This document shows, one piece after another, positions 55,185-62,849 of a stretch of DNA of 62,849 nucleotides (positions are counted from its first letter, which is position 1; each line of letters begins with the position of its first letter). The stretch comes from an uncultured Clostridia bacterium (GTDB lineage Bacteria > Bacillota > Clostridia > UBA1381), in assembly GCA_947631235.1 (NCBI GenBank), contig CANRKO010000008.1, forward strand, positions 1 to 62,849, in the 5' to 3' direction. Below the pieces are notes generated by a model. That model did not search any database, was not told the origin of the DNA, and was given only the letters and a program-made list of their open reading frames with translations. A program made the position numbers and the translations under genes.

Positions 55185-55315
55185 GCATGACCCCCTCTCC
55201 GAGGGGGTCTAAACTTGCTTGCAAGTTTAGGGGGGTGTGTCAAACGGTATTATATACACCCCCCGAAATCAAAGATTTCGACCCCCTCACGAAGGGGGTC
55301 ATACGGGGGTTACCT
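55185..55315. repeat. Palindromic intergenic repeat (GACCCCCTC type)
   Basis: GACCCCCTC/GAGGGGGTC hairpins occur at both ends, with AAACTTGC/GCAAGTTT and GGGGGGTGT/ACACCCCCC arms inside. It lies between asd and dapA and is related in style to the block at 9740 and to the terminator at 58783. No coding capacity is credible. Confidence 0.65.
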
Positions 55316-55336
55316 GTTCCCGTGCGACATCTTGCC

Positions 55337-56440
55337 TTAATCCATATAACCTTTTGCTGTTAAAAGTTCCGCGAGCAGCACCGCGCCGCCGGCTGCGCCG
55401 CGCAGCGTATTATGGCTCATCGAAACCATTTTATAATCGTACTGCGTCGATTCTCTGAGTCTGCCGCAGCTTATCGCCATGCCGCCGTCAATCTCGCGCG
55501 CCGTCTTTATCTGCGGCTGGTCGGGATTTTCGGATTCGGTGTAAACGTGAATAAACTGTTTCGGCGCGTGCGGCAAATTGAGTTCCTGCGGTACGCCCTT
55601 AAAGGAGCGCCACATATTCTCGATTTCCCCGACCGACGGCTTATTCACGCCGTCCTTGAACGAGAAGAATATCGCCGCCGTGTGACCGTCCGAAACGGGT
55701 ACGCGGTACGTCTGGCACTCAATCTGCAGCTCCGTTGACGGCACGATTTCGCCGCCCTCGATTTTACCCAAAATTTTATTCGGCTCAACCTCCGACTTCA
55801 TTTCCTCGCCGCCGATGTACGGGATGAGGTTGTCAACCATTTCCTGCCACGTTTCAAACGTCTTGCCCGCGCCGGAAATCGCCTGATATGTCGTAACGAG
55901 CGCGTGGTCTATCGGGTATTTTTGATTTATAACCGCCATCGCGGGCAAGTACGACTGCAGCGAGCAGTTCGACTTAACGGCAACAAAGCCGCGTTTCGTG
56001 CCGAGCCGTTTTCTCTGCGCGGGGATAATCTCGATGTGCTGCGGATTTATCTCGGGTATAATCATCGGCACGTCGAGAGTGTGTCTGTGCGCCGAGTTGT
56101 TTGAAACAACGGGACACTCCGCCTTCGCGTAACGCTCCTCCAAAGCCTTTATCTCGTCCTTTTTCATATCGACCGCGCAGAACACGAAGTCTACCATCGA
56201 CGCGATTTTCTCAACGTCGCCCGTCGCGTCCATTACCACCATATCGGCAACACCCGCGGGGATTTCCTCCTTCATCGCCCACTTCGCGCCGACCGCATCC
56301 TTGTACGTTTTGCCCGCACTTCTCGGCGACGCGGCGAGAACCTCTATCGTGTACCACGGGTGGTCGTGCAAAAGCGTTATGAACCTTTGACCCACCATAC
56401 CCGTTGCGCCTATGATACCTACCTTGTAATTGTCTTTCAT
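55337..56440 (-). CDS. asd: Aspartate-semialdehyde dehydrogenase
   Basis: A 367-residue dehydrogenase: VGIIGATGMVGQRFITLLHD (NADP loop), VSNNSAHRHTLDVPMIIPEI, the catalytic cysteine in AVKSNCSLQSYLPA, and RVPVSDGHTAAIFF with the active-site histidine. The SNNS...KSNCS layout and length are those of the fungal/archaeal-like class also found in Clostridia. It makes the branch-point aldehyde for lysine, threonine and methionine, and is the first gene behind the lysine riboswitch. Confidence 0.96.
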   Translation of the reverse strand: MKDNYKVGIIGATGMVGQRFITLLHDHPWYTIEVLAASPRSAGKTYKDAVGAKWAMKEEIPAGVADMVVMDATGDVEKIASMVDFVFCAVDMKKDEIKALEERYAKAECPVVSNNSAHRHTLDVPMIIPEINPQHIEIIPAQRKRLGTKRGFVAVKSNCSLQSYLPAMAVINQKYPIDHALVTTYQAISGAGKTFETWQEMVDNLIPYIGGEEMKSEVEPNKILGKIEGGEIVPSTELQIECQTYRVPVSDGHTAAIFFSFKDGVNKPSVGEIENMWRSFKGVPQELNLPHAPKQFIHVYTESENPDQPQIKTAREIDGGMAISCGRLRESTQYDYKMVSMSHNTLRGAAGGAVLLAELLTAKGYMD

Positions 56441-56466
56441 TCTAAAACTCCCTTTATTTTTAGTTT

Positions 56467-56712
56467 AAAAAAGCAGCAGACTGAGCTGCTGCCATATTTT
56501 GCGTGGATTTGTATCTGCAAAACGACGATAGCTCAACATTTTGCCGCCGTAAGCGGCTCAAATGACAGTCATACCGCTCTTAACGGCATGCCCAGCGGGA
56601 AATACGCGCAGTCAATATTTCCGCTTCGGCGTTTTGTCCTTTCGTCTTTAATCAACGGCAGCTGCGTACCTCATAAAGCTTACTGATACGAAAACGCGCC
56701 TCTATCACTGCT
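56467..56712 (-). promoter_or_regulatory. Lysine riboswitch (L box) with terminator
   Basis: Minus-strand landmarks in order: AGAGGCGCG (56703-56695), AGTA, GAAAGG, GCCGAAG, GCTGGGC and GACTGTCA-type end (ATGACTGTCAT). An expression platform with the hairpin GCAGCAG/CTGCTGC (56492-56473) and a T-run follows. These are the conserved blocks of the lysine aptamer. High lysine should terminate transcription before asd-dapA-dapB. Confidence 0.9.
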
Positions 56713-56728
56713 TTTTCTTTTCTATATA

Positions 56729-56757
56729 ATACTATCACTATATGCAATACGTGTCAA
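56729..56757 (-). promoter_or_regulatory. Promoter of the lysine riboswitch transcript
   Basis: Minus strand: TTGACA, 17-nt spacer, TAGTAT. Confidence 0.65.
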
Positions 56758-56825
56758 TATATTTTTTAAAATTTATTTCAAAAGCGCAAACTCCCAAAGC
56801 CGTATCACAGTAGCGGGAGAAATTT

Positions 56826-56856
56826 AAAAAAGCGTTTCTCGGTGAAACGCTTTTAT
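56826..56856 (-). terminator. Terminator of spoVG
   Basis: AAAAGCGTTTC pairs with GAAACGCTTTT; a T-run follows on the minus strand. Confidence 0.85.
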
Positions 56857-56881
56857 TTTATATAAATTATGTTAAAATATA

Positions 56882-57163
56882 TTATGCTTCCTCGGTGATT
56901 TCAGGCTCATCTTCTATCGCATCGTACGCCGCCAAAACTCTGCTTTCAAGCACTGCACGCATGTCGCTGTTGATAGGATGAGCAATGTCTCTGTATTCTC
57001 CGTCCGGAGTTCTTCTGCTAGGCATTGCCACAAATAACTTTTCGGGACCTTCAATAACCTTCACATCATGAACTGCGAACGCATTGTCGAATGTTACGGA
57101 AGCAACCGCTTTCATCTTGCTTTCGCCGGTAACCTTCTTAATCCTGATATCTGTGATTTCCAT
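56882..57163 (-). CDS. spoVG: Septation/regulatory protein SpoVG
   Basis: A 93-residue SpoVG: MEITDIRIKKVTGESKMKAV, ASVTFDNAFAVHDVKVIEGP, LFVAMPSRRTPDGEYRDIAH, PINSDMRAVLE. The conserved FV-MPS-R-GE--DI-HPI block is complete. It is a nucleic-acid-binding regulator of septation, sporulation and surface genes. Start at ATG 57163 after AAGGGTGGTG; an in-frame start four codons upstream is possible. Confidence 0.97.
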   Translation of the reverse strand: MEITDIRIKKVTGESKMKAVASVTFDNAFAVHDVKVIEGPEKLFVAMPSRRTPDGEYRDIAHPINSDMRAVLESRVLAAYDAIEDEPEITEEA

Positions 57164-57201
57164 GTGTTTCACCACCCTTCGACATATTTCTGCCTAAGTT
57201 T

Positions 57202-57230
57202 ATGATACTGTAAAAATTGCGATTTGTCAA
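57202..57230 (-). promoter_or_regulatory. Promoter of spoVG
   Basis: Minus strand: TTGACA, 17-nt spacer, TATCAT. Confidence 0.65.
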
Positions 57231-57383
57231 GCATTTTGCGGATATTTAGTCGCAAAATCAACAAAAAAGCCGTTTTTTGCGTAATTTTTCTAAAATTTGA
57301 TAAAAGGGGTTTTCATTTGTGTTTTTCAGGTGTATAATAGATTTAATAGGTATTTTTAACGCATTGTAAAAAGGAGTTTTTCC

Positions 57384-58775
57384 ATGGGCAGATTTATGTT
57401 ATCGGAGCTTTCCGAAAACGACGGCATACATTTTATAGGAATAGGCGGCATAAGCATGAGCGGTCTGGCGCAGATAGTTCTGCAGGCGGGGTACAAGGTC
57501 ACCGGCTCGGACTGGCACGAAAGCGCGATAACCGATAAGCTTGCCGATATGGGCGCGGATATTGTCTACGGCGTGGGCGCGGTAAACGACAAAGGAGTAA
57601 GAGACGCGGCGGTCGTAGTGCATACGGCGGCGGCAAAGGAGGATAACCCCGAAATGGTTCTCGCACGCGGCTTAAACAAGCGCGTGATCGACCGCGCGGA
57701 GTTTCTCGGGGCGGTGATGAAGAAGTACCACCACGCGGTGGGCGTAAGCGGAACTCACGGCAAGACCACAACGACCTCGATGCTCGCGCACGCGCTCATA
57801 GGCGCGGGACTCGATCCCACAATAAGCGTCGGCGGCGAGCTTGACCTTATCGGCGGAAATATAAAGACGGGTCACGATGATTATTTTGTCACCGAGGCAT
57901 GTGAATATACGAACAGCTTTTTGAAATTCTATCCCACGATCGCGCTTATCACGAATATCGAGGAGGATCATCTCGACTTCTTCACCGGTATAGATATGAT
58001 AAAGGACAGCTTTCGTCAATTTGCGTATCTTACAAAGGGCGTCGGCAGCGTTGTGGCTATGGGCGACGATAAGAACGTAAGGGATGCTTTAAAGGGCGCG
58101 GACGACCTCGACATTATCACCTACGGAATGTCGGAAAATAATGACTATTATCCCGCAAGCATTACGTACCACGCCGGTTTCCCGTCGTTCGATGTTATGA
58201 AAAACGGCGGTAAGGTGTGTCATATAAGTCTTAACGTACCGGGCGAGCATAACATATTAAATGCCGTCGCGGCTATAGCGGTGTGCGGACTTTCGGGCGT
58301 TGACGCGGAAAAGGCGGCACGGGGAATAGAGACATTCAAGGGTACGCACCGCCGGTTTGAAAAGAAAGGATTTTTAAACGGCGCGGTGGTGATCGATGAT
58401 TACGCGCACCACCCGACCGAAATTGCCGCGACGCTCAAAGCGGCGAAAAAATTTCCGCACGACAGGATAGTGTGCGTGTTCCAGCCGCACACGTTTTCGA
58501 GGACGCGGACGCTGTGGAAGGAGTTTACCAAGGCGTTCGACGACGCGGACGAACTCATATTGACGCACATATACGCGGCGCGTGAAAAGGACGACGGCGT
58601 TACGAAACCCGAAAATCTCGCGGCTGAAATTAAATCTCGCGGTGTGAATGCGTCATATATCGACAAATTTGAGGACATCGCGAAGTACCTCAAAGAAAAC
58701 GTCAAAGAGGGCGACATTGTGTTTACGATGGGCGCGGGCGACGTTGTGAATATAGATGAAATGATAGTTGAATAA
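57384..58775 (+). CDS. murC: UDP-N-acetylmuramate-L-alanine ligase
   Basis: A 463-residue Mur ligase: FIGIGGISMSGLAQIVLQAG, KVTGSDWHES, ATP loop GVSGTHGKTTTTSMLAHALI, EACEYTNSFLKFYPTIALIT, NIEEDHLDFFTGIDMI and DDYAHHPTEIAATLKAAKKF. It adds L-alanine to UDP-MurNAc in the cytoplasm. AAAAGGAG lies before the ATG. A single-gene unit ending in a terminator. Confidence 0.97.
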   Translation: MGRFMLSELSENDGIHFIGIGGISMSGLAQIVLQAGYKVTGSDWHESAITDKLADMGADIVYGVGAVNDKGVRDAAVVVHTAAAKEDNPEMVLARGLNKRVIDRAEFLGAVMKKYHHAVGVSGTHGKTTTTSMLAHALIGAGLDPTISVGGELDLIGGNIKTGHDDYFVTEACEYTNSFLKFYPTIALITNIEEDHLDFFTGIDMIKDSFRQFAYLTKGVGSVVAMGDDKNVRDALKGADDLDIITYGMSENNDYYPASITYHAGFPSFDVMKNGGKVCHISLNVPGEHNILNAVAAIAVCGLSGVDAEKAARGIETFKGTHRRFEKKGFLNGAVVIDDYAHHPTEIAATLKAAKKFPHDRIVCVFQPHTFSRTRTLWKEFTKAFDDADELILTHIYAAREKDDGVTKPENLAAEIKSRGVNASYIDKFEDIAKYLKENVKEGDIVFTMGAGDVVNIDEMIVE

Positions 58776-58782
58776 AAAATTT

Positions 58783-58812
58783 GACCCCCTCATAAGAGGG
58801 GGTCGTTTTTTT
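58783..58812. terminator. Shared terminator of murC and the GH51 gene
   Basis: GACCCCCTC-ATAA-GAGGGGGTC followed by a T-run; the stem is the same as in the repeat at 55185, which suggests recruitment of the repeat. Confidence 0.85.
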
Positions 58813-61800
58813 ATTGTCCTTGACACTGTTTTGTGTTATGCGGTATGACCGCCTCGACAAATTCCTTATACGCCCAGTGCGATTTCGGAACGTCGGTAAA
58901 TTCATTCGGGAACCAGTCGGTGTTTTCTATAAACCGTCCGAGTGCGCGGTTTATGAGCGTTATCATCTCCGCGCGCGACACGGGCGCGTTGGGACGGAAC
59001 GTGCCGTCGTCGTAACCCGTTATAATTCCTTTCGCGCTCAACGCCGCGATATAACCCTCCGCCCAGTGTCCTTGAATGTCGGTGTATTGCGTATTTTCGG
59101 CGGGTGCTTCACCGAGATATGAGCAGATTATTTTCGCAAGCTCCGCACGCGTAACCGAGTTGTCGGGGCGATACGTGCCGTCGGAGTAGCCGCTGACATA
59201 ATTTTTATCGCTGAGGTAATTCACGTAATTCTTGTACCACGCGCCGTCCGCAACGTCGGTAAATTCGTGGTTGATTCTATACGTGTGCGTGTCGTCAAAG
59301 CCGTCGGTAATACGCGCTATAAGCGCCGCCGCTTCCGCGCGCGTAACCGAACTGTCGGGGCGGTACGTGCCGTCGCCGTAACCCGACATATACGCCTGAT
59401 GCTGGTAGCCCGGGGGAGATACGGCGTTCACGCTCATGGTCGGTATACGTATAATGCTCAAAGAATTTGCCTTTACGGGATAGTCAAAGCTGCCGCCTAT
59501 ACCCTCGAACTCGCCCTCGGCGGGAACGATATTGTCTTTGTTTTCAAGCGTGTTTACCGCGCCCGTGTCGGCGGTCATCGTGATTGTTTTCGCCTTTGCC
59601 GAAGTGTCAAAGCCCATTCCCCTCGGCGTGTCGATATTTACCTCGACAGTCGTATCGGAATTTGTGGTGTTTACTATTTTCGCTATGATTTCGCCCGCTT
59701 CCGAGTCGTATGTACTCGACGCGTAAACCGGACCGTACTCCTTCGGTTTCGTGTACGAGCAGATAAACTCGCCGTTCAGGTACGCCTGGATCTCATAGTC
59801 GCTTACCTCGACCTTAACGTCGTACCACTCGCCGTCGTTTATATGCACGTCGCCGATGTACGACTGTTCCGCGGCGTTGCCTACGTCCGCGCTCACGCCG
59901 TTGACTATATGCTGAATTTTCGCGGTGGTGTTGCCCCAGCCGCCGACGTTGACGCGGTAATAATTCATACCGTCCTCCGCCGCCACGCCTATCTGAAAGC
60001 CCTCGCCGCCGCCGTTTTTCTTAGCCTTAACGGTAAAGGTGTAGTCTCTGTCAGCCATTGACGGGTTCGCAGCCGCCCAGTCGTTGTAGACTGTTGCGCC
60101 GGTGCTGTCCGAGGTCTGCGTGATAACGCCGTCGTCTCCGATCGTCCATTCGCCGATACCCGTTTGCCAGCCGTCGGGCGCAACGTCAATGTCGCCGCTG
60201 CCGCCCTCTATCGGGATATTCTGCTGTATATGCGCGTCCTTAAACTCGTTCTGCGTACCCCACGAGCCGAGCACAACGCCGCCGTGGAGATAGTCCTCCG
60301 CCGGTATACCGCTCATCTCCACATCGGTCGGGAGGGTATAGTCGCCGTGATTGTTCGAGAACAGCGACTGCACGTAATAATTCGGCGTGAGAACATAGTC
60401 GTCGTTTGTGAACCAAATCATATTCGCAGCCGTCCACTGCGTGTTGCCGTACTTTGCGAACATCGGCGCGTAACTCGCCATGCGCACAACGTCGGCGTTA
60501 CGTTCGAGACCCGTCATAAACGCCGCCTCGCAAAGCGCGTTGTACCACGTGTTGCCCTTCGACGCGTACTCGCCCAGAAAGACCTTTGAATTTGTGTCGC
60601 GGCGGTAATCGTCGTAGCGGTAAGCGTGCTGCTTGAACCAGTCCGCGCTCTCGTAGTAATGCTCGTCAACGCGGTCGGCAAACTCGGTGTTCGCGTTTAT
60701 CCAGTTCCACGCGAGGTCGTTGTTCGAGCCGCTTGACGCCGTGCCGGACGTTGTGACGAGGTTTATGTCGGGATATTTTTCGTGTATCTGTTTCGCAAAC
60801 TCCGCGTAGCGCTCAAAATAAATATCGCCGTACTGCTCGTTGCCGATACCGATATATTTGAGGTTAAACGGCTCGCTGTGACCCATTTCTTTTCTTAATT
60901 TAACCCATTCGTTGCTCTCGTCCGTGCCGTTCGCGAACGCTATCAAATCGAGCGCGTCGTCAATGTAGGGCTGCAGTTCGTCCATAGGAACGACATGGTT
61001 CTCGTCCTCGTTTCCGCCGGAGCGAACCTGGCACGAAAGACCGCAGTTTAATATCGGCACAGGTTCCATGCCCAAATCCTCGCACATTTGGAAATACTCG
61101 TAAAAGCCCAAGCCGTAGGTCATTTGGTATGTGCCGTCAGCAGGGCTCCAGATATTTACCATTTCCCTACGCTCCGAAACGTCGCCGACCGTGTCCTTCC
61201 AGTTCCACGCCACGTCCATGGTATTGCCCTCAACGGCGCAGCCGCCGGGGAAACGCAGGAATTTCGGGTGCATGGCTTCAAGAGTCTCCATTAAATCCTT
61301 TCTGAGTCCGTGACCCTTGTATGTGTCCTCGGGAATAAGCGAGATTATATCAATATCGACCGTTTTGCCCGTATTCTTGACGATAAGCTTAGCGTCGGAC
61401 GCGTTTTCGGCAGCCGTTAAAGCTGCCGTCACTTCCTGCCAGTCCGAGCCGTCGGCTTTGACTTCGGCTGACGCGCCGCCGATTGAAACCATCAAATCGG
61501 CGTTGCCGCGCACACGTGCGGAAAAGTTGTAAACGGCGTCCTTTTTAACGCTCATGCCCATATAACCGTCGTTCGTTATGCTCGCGCCCTTGCCGAGCGT
61601 AATATATGTCGGATTGTTTTCGTTCATCGGGTTTTCGGTGCTGATTTTCGCGTCGCCCAACGTTTCCCATGAGTACAAATTATCGTCAGCCGCAATTTCA
61701 AACGAGCGGTTCTGCACCATTTCCGCGTACAAGCCGCCGTCGGCGGAGCTGTTTATGTCCTCGAAAAACAGTCCCCACATAATATCGGAAACGTCCTTCG

Positions 61801-62767
61801 ACCTGTCGGACGCGTCAATATTCACGGTGTAAGGACTTCTCGCCGTACCCGCGACGTAAACGGTATACTCCGCCTTTTCGCCGCCGTACTCCGCCGCGAG
61901 CGTCACCTTCGCCGTGTTTTCGGGATGGGTAACCGCGCCCGTTTGCGTGTCTATAAGACCGAGGTCGTCCGTTTCGCTCCAAATAAGCCCTTCCGTCTGC
62001 GGCAGCGTGAGTGTGCTGCCCGTTATAAGCGCGCCGTTTTCAATCGTGTACGAGCCGAGCAGTACCGCGGGGTCAATTTCGCCCTCCGCGAACACGCCGG
62101 ATATTTCGTCGGCTGTAAGCGCCTTGTCGTATACGCGGAAGTCGTCAACCGCCGCCGCGAGGTACGCGTCGCCGTCGTAGTGCGATTTGCCTATGTAATT
62201 TAAGGTGTCCTTAATATCGGTCGGCTTTACGGTCATGTTGGATTTTGTGTCGACGAGCAGACCGTTTCTGTAGTAATTGAGCGTGCCGTTTTCATACGTG
62301 ACGGCGTAATGTACCCAGTCGCGCTCCGTTTCCTGCACCGTGTCAACGGTGTCCGTGCCTGTGGGCGACTTCATTTCAAGTCTCGCCGTGCTGCCCGAAT
62401 ACGGAGCGAAAAAGAAATTGTTGTTCGCGTCCGTTCCGAAGTCGAACACGCGTCCCCATGCGGTAAAGCGGTCAATCTTTACCCACGACGCTACGGTAAA
62501 ACTGTCGGTTAAAATTCCCTCCGGCAAAAGCGCATAGCCGTCAACGCCGTCAAGAGTGAGCGCCTTGCCGGTGTTGCCGTTATCGGTAACGGACGCGCCG
62601 CCCGAAAGCTTTAATTCGTTTTTGCCGTTTTCGTCGGCAAGCGGATTTTTATTGTCAAACGTGTAGCGCAGCACGGGTTCAGCCGCGCCGTTTGCCGCTG
62701 TTGCCGAGGGCATTGCTCCCGCCGCGAGAGCCGCCGCCGCTATTACGGCAATCAATCTCCTTTTCAT
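58811..62767 (-). CDS. SLH-anchored GH51 alpha-L-arabinofuranosidase
   Basis: A 1318-residue secreted enzyme. After the signal peptide (1-25) comes a LamG domain (about 30-225; VASWVKIDRFTAWGRVFDFG, YIGKSHYDGDAYLAAAVDDF). A linker domain leads to the GH51 core (about 315-830), with LRKDLMETLEAMHPKFLRFP, GIGNEQYGD (acid/base Glu near 645) and KVFLGEYASKGN (nucleophile Glu near 730). A beta-sandwich of the LamG/DUF1080 type (about 860-1010) and three SLH repeats (GDGTYRPDSSVTRAE, SDGTYRPDNSVTRAE, DDGTFRPNAPVSRAE) follow. It should release arabinose from arabinan or arabinoxylan at the cell surface. Confidence 0.92.
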   Translation of the reverse strand: MKRRLIAVIAAAALAAGAMPSATAANGAAEPVLRYTFDNKNPLADENGKNELKLSGGASVTDNGNTGKALTLDGVDGYALLPEGILTDSFTVASWVKIDRFTAWGRVFDFGTDANNNFFFAPYSGSTARLEMKSPTGTDTVDTVQETERDWVHYAVTYENGTLNYYRNGLLVDTKSNMTVKPTDIKDTLNYIGKSHYDGDAYLAAAVDDFRVYDKALTADEISGVFAEGEIDPAVLLGSYTIENGALITGSTLTLPQTEGLIWSETDDLGLIDTQTGAVTHPENTAKVTLAAEYGGEKAEYTVYVAGTARSPYTVNIDASDRSKDVSDIMWGLFFEDINSSADGGLYAEMVQNRSFEIAADDNLYSWETLGDAKISTENPMNENNPTYITLGKGASITNDGYMGMSVKKDAVYNFSARVRGNADLMVSIGGASAEVKADGSDWQEVTAALTAAENASDAKLIVKNTGKTVDIDIISLIPEDTYKGHGLRKDLMETLEAMHPKFLRFPGGCAVEGNTMDVAWNWKDTVGDVSERREMVNIWSPADGTYQMTYGLGFYEYFQMCEDLGMEPVPILNCGLSCQVRSGGNEDENHVVPMDELQPYIDDALDLIAFANGTDESNEWVKLRKEMGHSEPFNLKYIGIGNEQYGDIYFERYAEFAKQIHEKYPDINLVTTSGTASSGSNNDLAWNWINANTEFADRVDEHYYESADWFKQHAYRYDDYRRDTNSKVFLGEYASKGNTWYNALCEAAFMTGLERNADVVRMASYAPMFAKYGNTQWTAANMIWFTNDDYVLTPNYYVQSLFSNNHGDYTLPTDVEMSGIPAEDYLHGGVVLGSWGTQNEFKDAHIQQNIPIEGGSGDIDVAPDGWQTGIGEWTIGDDGVITQTSDSTGATVYNDWAAANPSMADRDYTFTVKAKKNGGGEGFQIGVAAEDGMNYYRVNVGGWGNTTAKIQHIVNGVSADVGNAAEQSYIGDVHINDGEWYDVKVEVSDYEIQAYLNGEFICSYTKPKEYGPVYASSTYDSEAGEIIAKIVNTTNSDTTVEVNIDTPRGMGFDTSAKAKTITMTADTGAVNTLENKDNIVPAEGEFEGIGGSFDYPVKANSLSIIRIPTMSVNAVSPPGYQHQAYMSGYGDGTYRPDSSVTRAEAAALIARITDGFDDTHTYRINHEFTDVADGAWYKNYVNYLSDKNYVSGYSDGTYRPDNSVTRAELAKIICSYLGEAPAENTQYTDIQGHWAEGYIAALSAKGIITGYDDGTFRPNAPVSRAEMITLINRALGRFIENTDWFPNEFTDVPKSHWAYKEFVEAVIPHNTKQCQGQ

Positions 62768-62802
62768 AACAGTCCTCCTTGTATTATATAATCATAGTTT
62801 AA

Positions 62803-62822
62803 ATATCCATTTTTATGGATAT
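62803..62822. promoter_or_regulatory. Perfect palindrome upstream of the GH51 gene
   Basis: ATATCCAT-TTTT-ATGGATAT, 36 bases before the start codon. It may be an operator for a sugar-responsive regulator or an mRNA leader hairpin. Confidence 0.45.
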
Positions 62823-62849
62823 ATGCTATACTGTTATAGACGCTGTGGA

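Noticed and set aside
60164..60589. Plus-strand frames across the GH51 gene
   Set aside because: Antisense shadows rich in arginine and valine, without ribosome sites.

Overview
The window looks like chromosome from an uncultured gut-type Clostridia (Firmicutes), of mid GC with AT-rich islands. The evidence is consensus sigma-A promoters, AGGAGG ribosome binding sites, spoVG, the rpsF-ssb-rpsR operon, a lysine riboswitch, TatD-linked radical SAM and EamA genes, and cell-surface proteins with SLH and copper-amine-oxidase-N ('stalk') domains. Two SLH proteins, one of them an arabinofuranosidase, suggest a plant-polysaccharide degrader such as a Monoglobus-like organism; that placement is inference.

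Layout. 1-5670: right part of a Tn916/Tn1549-type conjugative element (ABC permease fragment, two Cys-rich KTR proteins, orf7-like sigma factor, orf8-like HTH protein, PemK toxin, SH3-3D wall protein, second sigma-like protein, excisionase). It ends without an integrase inside a fragment of a rubrerythrin gene. 5850-9720: XRE regulator with small genes, a lipoprotein and a GGDEF/degenerate-EAL protein. 9930-19400: core genes (rpsF-ssb-rpsR; tight ftsH-xre-GH13-rimO-pgsA-hisIE cluster). 19660-22650: large SLH protein.

22700-32640: complete type I-C CRISPR-Cas locus (cas3, cas5c, cas8c with an internal cas11c start, cas7c, cas4, cas1, cas2) and an array of 17 repeats and 16 spacers. Upstream of cas3, on the opposite strand and behind its own perfect TTGACA-17-TATAAT promoter, lies a degenerate mini-CRISPR (pseudo-repeat, 21-nt spacer, pseudo-repeat). 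The first 17 nt of its spacer match the -10 region of the cas promoter, and that match is flanked by a TTC motif, the PAM of type I-C. This predicts a guide RNA that makes Cascade repress its own operon (CreR-like) and is the most exciting element of the window. Beyond the array lies a decayed MuF-type phage toxin with an immunity gene and an isolated CRISPR half-repeat that doubles as a terminator.

33680-41560: unusual transporter cluster (DUF6485 protein, periplasmic-binding lipoprotein, dicarboxylate symporter fused to an ATPase-like domain, a 1153-residue all-in-one ABC transporter ending in a related domain, NCS2 purine permease). 41750-48830: XRE regulator, frameshifted BspA-type LRR protein, lysS, phosphatase, and metY-ECF S component-cysK. 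48850-52160: a methyltransferase gene split and partly deleted around a SIR2-STAND-like defence gene. 52155-57160: two acetyltransferases, the lysine-riboswitch-controlled asd-dapA-dapB cluster and spoVG. 57384-62767: murC and the SLH-anchored GH51 enzyme.
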